Assembly: GCA_934401725.1 (NCBI GenBank)
Contig: CAKRSS010000001.1
Span: forward strand, 1-64,000
Source of the DNA: an uncultured Eubacteriales bacterium
Lineage (GTDB): Bacteria; Bacillota; Clostridia; Oscillospirales; CAG-272
Direction of reading: 5' to 3'
DNA length: 64,000 nucleotides
Part shown: positions 60,166 to 64,000 of the stretch, in pieces
How the letters are laid out: each line of letters starts with the position of its first letter
How positions within the stretch are numbered: the stretch's first letter is position 1
The notes under the pieces: model-generated
What the model was told of the DNA's origin: nothing
Seen by the model: only the letters and a program-made list of their open reading frames with translations
The model's database searches: none
Program-made: the position numbers and the translations under genes

Positions 60166-62352
60166 ATGAACAAAACGACGGCGGATGTGTGGCGCGGCGC
60201 GCGCTGGATATGGCGTCAGGGCGGCGCGGGGGATGACGAATACGTCGATTTTCTCTGCCGCTTTGACGGATCTGTGGATGGCGACTGGCGGCTGATAATC
60301 TCGGCCGACTCCGACTATAACGTCTATATAAACGGCGTCCTTGCCGCCTTCGGGCAGTACGCCGACTACCCCGCGCGCAAGGTGTACGACAGCGTCCCGG
60401 TGATGCGGTACATCCGCGCCGGGGCAAACCGCATGGTGGTGCGCGTGTGGCACTACGGCGTCGACAGTCAGACGTATGTACGCGGCGAGGCGGGGCTGAT
60501 TTTCTCATTTGAACGTGACGGCGAGTCAGTTTGCACCTCTTCCGCGGCGACGCTGTCGCGGCTGTCGCATGACTATGTCAGCGGGAGATGCCATAGCATA
60601 ACGCCGCAGCTCGGGCTCACATTTTGCTATGATTCCACCCGAGACGACGGGTATTTGCTTGATTGTGATTCTGATTTCACATTAAGCGCCGAACAGACGG
60701 AGCGCGCTCTTCCCGAGATGCTGCGCCCGATTGAGAAGTTGCGTCTTGACAACCGACTGCCTTACCGTATTGTGGGCTTCGGTGCCTACTGTTTGTGCGA
60801 TAAGGACGCACATGCTTCTCTTGCTACGCATGATTCTGATGGTGCAGTCGTCTCCGAGACCCCGAGCGACCGCCGCACGGCCGCCGAGCGTATGCGCGAC
60901 GCAAGGCTTTTGCCCGGATGCGTTGAAATTTCGGGTGGCCGGATGCTGCGTCCGGATGGCGCGGACGGCATTTACGTTGTGGTCGACGTCGGCGTCGAGA
61001 CGGCGGGCTTTCTCACGCTCGAGCTCACCGTGCCGACCGCCGCACGCATTGATATAGGCTACGGCGAGCATCTGCGCGGCGGCGTCTGCCCCGCTGTCAT
61101 CGGCAGGCGGAACTTCTGCGCCGAATACATCGCCTCGCCCGGTCGCAACAGCTATATGAACGCCTATCGGCGCTTCGGCGGGCGGTATTTTCAGATTTTT
61201 GTCCCCGCCGCGTGGCTGACGCTTGAATATCTCGGAATTTCACCGACGATATATCCGGTTCGCGACAGAGGCGCGCGTCCTGCCGACCCGCGCAGACGGC
61301 GCATTTACGACGTTTGCGTCAATACGCTGCGTCAGTGTATGCACGAGCACTACGAGGACTGCCCCTGGCGCGAGCAGGCGCTCTACACAATGGATTCGCG
61401 CAACCAGATGCTTTGCGGCTACTACGCTTTCGGCGAGTACGTCTTCCCACGCGCGTCGCTCGAGCTTATCTCGCAGGGCGTGCGCCCGGACGGACTGCTA
61501 AGCCTGTGCTATCCCGCCGGACTTGACTACCCGATACCGGCGTTTTCGCTCGTTTATTTCATCCAGATGCGCGAGTACACCGAATATTCCGGCGACCTGA
61601 CGCTCGCGCGGCAACTTTACCCCATGCTCTCGCGCCTGATGCGCACTTTTACAGACCGCGTCACTGAGGTGGGACTCGTCCCGAATTTCGGCGGGCTGTG
61701 GAACTTTTACGAGTGGTCGCGCGGTATGAGCGGCGCACGCGAGACGGAAAATCGCACCGAAGCTCCGCTCAACGCGCTGCTTGTGCTGGCGCTCGAGTCG
61801 CTCGCGACGATATGCGAGCGACTGTCGGATGGGGCGGACGCCCGTCTCTGGCGCGAAATTGCCGCCGGAGTGCGGCGTGCAGTAAAAACGCATTTTTACG
61901 ACGAGATCGCGGGACTGTTTCGCACGTCGCGCGAGAGCGGGGAGTTCAGCGTGCTTACAAATGCGCTGTGCCTGCTGTGCGGCACGGCGGATGAGGTTGA
62001 TAAGAGTCACATTCTGAAGGTTATCGTCGATAACGGCGGAGAAGTTTTGCAAAATGTGATGTGTGACGACCGAAAGACCGCAAAAGTCACTCCCGCAACG
62101 CTCAGCATGAATTGCTTCCGCTTTGACGCGCTACTGTGCGAGGATCGTTGTCGGTACGGCGTGCGCATTCTCGCCGAGCTCGACCGCGTCTACGGATACA
62201 TGCTTGACATGGGAGCCACATCGTTTTGGGAGACAATAAACGGCGCTGATGACTTCGGAGGGGCGGGGAGCCTGTGTCACGGCTGGTCCGCGCTTCCCAT
62301 ATATTATTACAGCGTTCTCGACAGCTCGATGACGCTTGGAGGTAAGCTATGA
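60166..62352 (+). CDS. GH78-like (alpha-L-rhamnosidase family) cytoplasmic glycoside hydrolase
   Basis: 728 residues with no signal peptide. The N-terminal part (about 1-120) is a beta-sandwich, with RWIWRQ and ISADSDYNVYINGVLAAFGQ like the carbohydrate-binding part of family 78 enzymes. From about 380 comes an (alpha/alpha)6 domain with HYEDCPWREQALYTMDSRNQ near residues 394-413, which corresponds to the DCPxRxE region of rhamnosidases holding catalytic acids, though here the second acid (usually Glu in the GD/E segment) is Asp in TMDSRNQ. LVPNFGGLWNFYEWS and the late TSFWETINGADDFGGAGSLCHGWS fit the barrel. Substrate not certain. Overlaps the isomerase gene by four bases. Confidence 0.78.
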   Translation: MNKTTADVWRGARWIWRQGGAGDDEYVDFLCRFDGSVDGDWRLIISADSDYNVYINGVLAAFGQYADYPARKVYDSVPVMRYIRAGANRMVVRVWHYGVDSQTYVRGEAGLIFSFERDGESVCTSSAATLSRLSHDYVSGRCHSITPQLGLTFCYDSTRDDGYLLDCDSDFTLSAEQTERALPEMLRPIEKLRLDNRLPYRIVGFGAYCLCDKDAHASLATHDSDGAVVSETPSDRRTAAERMRDARLLPGCVEISGGRMLRPDGADGIYVVVDVGVETAGFLTLELTVPTAARIDIGYGEHLRGGVCPAVIGRRNFCAEYIASPGRNSYMNAYRRFGGRYFQIFVPAAWLTLEYLGISPTIYPVRDRGARPADPRRRRIYDVCVNTLRQCMHEHYEDCPWREQALYTMDSRNQMLCGYYAFGEYVFPRASLELISQGVRPDGLLSLCYPAGLDYPIPAFSLVYFIQMREYTEYSGDLTLARQLYPMLSRLMRTFTDRVTEVGLVPNFGGLWNFYEWSRGMSGARETENRTEAPLNALLVLALESLATICERLSDGADARLWREIAAGVRRAVKTHFYDEIAGLFRTSRESGEFSVLTNALCLLCGTADEVDKSHILKVIVDNGGEVLQNVMCDDRKTAKVTPATLSMNCFRFDALLCEDRCRYGVRILAELDRVYGYMLDMGATSFWETINGADDFGGAGSLCHGWSALPIYYYSVLDSSMTLGGKL

Positions 62353-63158
62353 AACTGAGTATATCCACGCTCGGGTGCCCCGGGCGTTCGCTTGAAGAGA
62401 CAGCCGCTCTGCTCGGCTCGTGCGGCGTCGGGGGGATAGAAATACGCGGTATCGGCGGAGAGCTTGAGGCGACCAGAATGCCCTGCCTCGCGCCTGAGAA
62501 TCTTGCGCACACGCACGAGGTGCTTGCCGAGTACCGTCTGACGCCGCTATGTCTCGGCAGCTCGGTCGCGATGCACCGCAAGGGCGACAACATCGCGCTG
62601 GCATTGGCGGACACCGAGGTCTGCGCGAGGGCTGGCATCCCGGCCATTCGCATTTTTGGCAACAATCTCCCCGCAGACGCCGAGGCGCGCGCCGCAAAGC
62701 TGACCTCGATTGCAAACGACATCGCGCGCCTGTGCCGCATGGCGTCGCCGCTTGGCGTCAACATCTGGCTAGAGACGCACGGCGACGTCAACACCGTCGA
62801 GACGTTGGGCGAGGTCATACGCGCATGCGAAGGGCTTTCGAACTTCGGAGTCATCTGGGACGTCGCGCACACGTTCACATCACAATGCCGTGATTTTGAG
62901 CCTGTTATTGATGCGATTTATCCTTATGTGAGACATGTGCACATTAAAGATCGCATGACGATGCCCGACGGACGCGAGCAGCTCTGTCTGCCCGGTCGCG
63001 GCGAGCTTCCGTTGCGCGATATAGTGCGCGCGCTTGACGCCCGCGGGTACGACGGCTACTATTCGCTCGAGTGGGAGAAGCTGTGGCACCCTGAGCTTGA
63101 GGAGCCGGAGGTCGCATTTCCGTATTTTGTTGAGTTTATGAGGGGGATATATGCCTAA
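62349..63158 (+). CDS. Sugar phosphate isomerase/epimerase (AP endonuclease 2 TIM barrel family)
   Basis: 269 residues. TIM-barrel features: IEIRG near 36, RIFGNN near 98, the metal-site Glu in WLETHG near 138, DVAHT near 175, VRHVHIKD near 196 and YYSLEWEKLW near 240. Usually isomerises or epimerises free or phosphorylated sugars. Being coupled to the GH78-like gene, it may act on the sugar released there (inference). The end overlaps the next gene by eight bases. Confidence 0.85.
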   Translation: MKLSISTLGCPGRSLEETAALLGSCGVGGIEIRGIGGELEATRMPCLAPENLAHTHEVLAEYRLTPLCLGSSVAMHRKGDNIALALADTEVCARAGIPAIRIFGNNLPADAEARAAKLTSIANDIARLCRMASPLGVNIWLETHGDVNTVETLGEVIRACEGLSNFGVIWDVAHTFTSQCRDFEPVIDAIYPYVRHVHIKDRMTMPDGREQLCLPGRGELPLRDIVRALDARGYDGYYSLEWEKLWHPELEEPEVAFPYFVEFMRGIYA

Positions 63159-63822
63159 ATTCGCAAGTAGCAAAAGCCTGCCGAAGGACGCGAGACAGCT
63201 GATATTTTTCGGCGCTTCGGCGCTTCTGACGCTGATTCTGGCGGTGGCCGGGTTTGTGGCCGCCGCGAAGCGGGACTCCGCGGCGCTCAGCGCGCTGTTC
63301 GTTATCTGCTCGGTGCTGCTGTTGATTCTCACGGCGCTGTTTGTCACATTGGCGCTGTTATCGCTCGGCGGTGGGTCGAATTTCTTCCTTTATGACTATG
63401 GAGTGAAGCGAAATATCCGCCCCGAAGAGCTGACCGCGCAGGCTGTCAACGCCCGGCTTGACGACTATATCACTGAATATTTCGGCTCGCCGCAGCGCCT
63501 GCTTTCCGGCGACGGCCTTTCGAGCGCGAGCTTCGGCCTTGAGTCGGTATTGCGCCCGGCGGTCGCTTACCGCCTGCTCGCCGTCGCCGCGGAACAACCG
63601 GAGGTCATGACGGCATTCGAGAGTTGCAGCGGGGCTACGCTGTCGGTTCTGTGCGCGGCACTGCGCGAGGCGGGTGAGGCGGACATGCCGGCAGTGCTTG
63701 AGCGCCACCGCGCCCAGGGCGGCGACCCGGAAAAGCTGGCCCGCTTCCTCGGCGGCAACCGCAAATATATTCAGGCGAGACTCATGAATTATATCAAACG
63801 CAACATGGAGCGGTTTTACTGA
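63151..63822 (+). CDS. Uncharacterised membrane protein, 223 residues
   Basis: I do not recognise it. Two N-terminal membrane helices (about residues 17-38 and 44-70) are followed by a Gly-rich turn and a soluble helical domain of about 150 residues with VKRNIRPEELTAQAVNARLDDYITEYFG and a basic end (ARLMNYIKRNMERFY). The start overlaps the isomerase gene and its stop overlaps the next start, so translation is coupled on both sides. Confidence 0.7.
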   Translation: MPKFASSKSLPKDARQLIFFGASALLTLILAVAGFVAAAKRDSAALSALFVICSVLLLILTALFVTLALLSLGGGSNFFLYDYGVKRNIRPEELTAQAVNARLDDYITEYFGSPQRLLSGDGLSSASFGLESVLRPAVAYRLLAVAAEQPEVMTAFESCSGATLSVLCAALREAGEADMPAVLERHRAQGGDPEKLARFLGGNRKYIQARLMNYIKRNMERFY

Positions 63823-64000
63823 TGTTTACTATCAAAATTGCCGGGCTGAGCATTTCGATTGACAATAAGTACCCCGGCGTTGAGCGGCTGTGCCGCGATT
63901 ATATTGTCGACGTGCCGCAGAGCGAGTGCGATATGAGCGTCGCCGTGTCGGAGGACGATGTCTCCCGCGAGGTCACGACGGCGTCAGAGCCGGTCTCGCG
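63822..64000 (+). CDS. Partial gene, N-terminal 59 residues, uncharacterised
   Basis: The ATG at 63822 shares its A with the stop of the previous gene (TGATG). The visible start MFTIKIAGLSISIDNKYPG then ERLCRDYIVD and an Asp/Glu/Ser-rich stretch resembles small HPr-kinase-like proteins of clostridia that I recall only loosely; no P-loop is yet in view. The gene continues beyond the window. Confidence 0.45.
   Translation, partial: MFTIKIAGLSISIDNKYPGVERLCRDYIVDVPQSECDMSVAVSEDDVSREVTTASEPVS

Overview
The window is GC-rich, densely coded DNA from a low-branching Firmicute, most likely a gut Clostridium-type bacterium (Clostridia, Oscillospirales/Ruminococcaceae-like). The evidence is gene content and order typical of Gram-positive bacteria: ylxM-ffh-rpsP-khpA, yhbY-nadD-yqeK-rsfS, ecfA1-ecfA2-ecfT-truA, a LytR-CpsA-Psr protein, a YmfF/YmfH peptidase pair, an MsmX-type orphan ATPase and D-alanylation-like genes. 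Several promoters are near-consensus vegetative ones (TTGACA, 17 bp, TATAAT). No rRNA, tRNA, CRISPR array, prophage or intact insertion sequence was seen. This placement is inferred from gene content, not from a search.

Layout. 1-5.4 kb: a repeat remnant, an orphan small gene with its own promoter and terminator, an ECF sigma factor with an extension of about 700 residues, then a VTT-domain membrane protein, a Nudix hydrolase and a YoaP-type acetyltransferase. 5.4-15 kb: gap, a WecG/TagA glycosyltransferase, proS, rodA, a small membrane-anchored protein, and an overlapping acn-icd pair. 15-19.6 kb: a secreted transglutaminase-like protein followed by DltA-like ligase, carrier protein and MBOAT acyltransferase. 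19.6-26.3 kb: rdgB, yhbY, nadD, yqeK, an LCP protein, rsfS, leuS, rpsU. 26.4-35.3 kb (minus strand): ldh, a YhhN-family protein, glpK, an unknown gene, khpA, rpsP, ffh, ylxM and two CorC/HlyC paralogues. 35.4-40.3 kb: ruvC, a methyltransferase, the ECF transporter core and truA. 40.5-52 kb: a DUF5711-like protein, CvpA, a ClpE-like ATPase, rpsB-tsf, an RsuA-type pseudouridine synthase, uvrB, tex. 52.4-64 kb: msmX, a CPBP protease, tadA, then an unbroken tightly packed operon ymfF-ymfH-lgt-folD-GH78-like-isomerase-unknown-unknown that runs off the end.

Most genes are ordinary housekeeping genes. The unusual material is (a) a composite intergenic repeat present in four full or partial copies, one of which has grown a nested inverted repeat of about 300 bp; (b) the ECF sigma factor with a helical middle and a repeated beta-rich C-terminus, preceded by a candidate self-recognised promoter; (c) a hairpin that would hide the ribosome binding site of the gene after rodA; (d) a DltA/carrier/MBOAT set led by a transglutaminase and lacking DltD; (e) a ylxM-ffh promoter buried in the previous operon's terminator; (f) five phased A-tract decamers upstream of rsuA; and (g) a repeat-bearing cytoplasmic tail on Lgt. 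Conserved neighbourhoods are broken in two places: khpA is not followed by rimM-trmD-rplS, and tsf is not followed by pyrH-frr.
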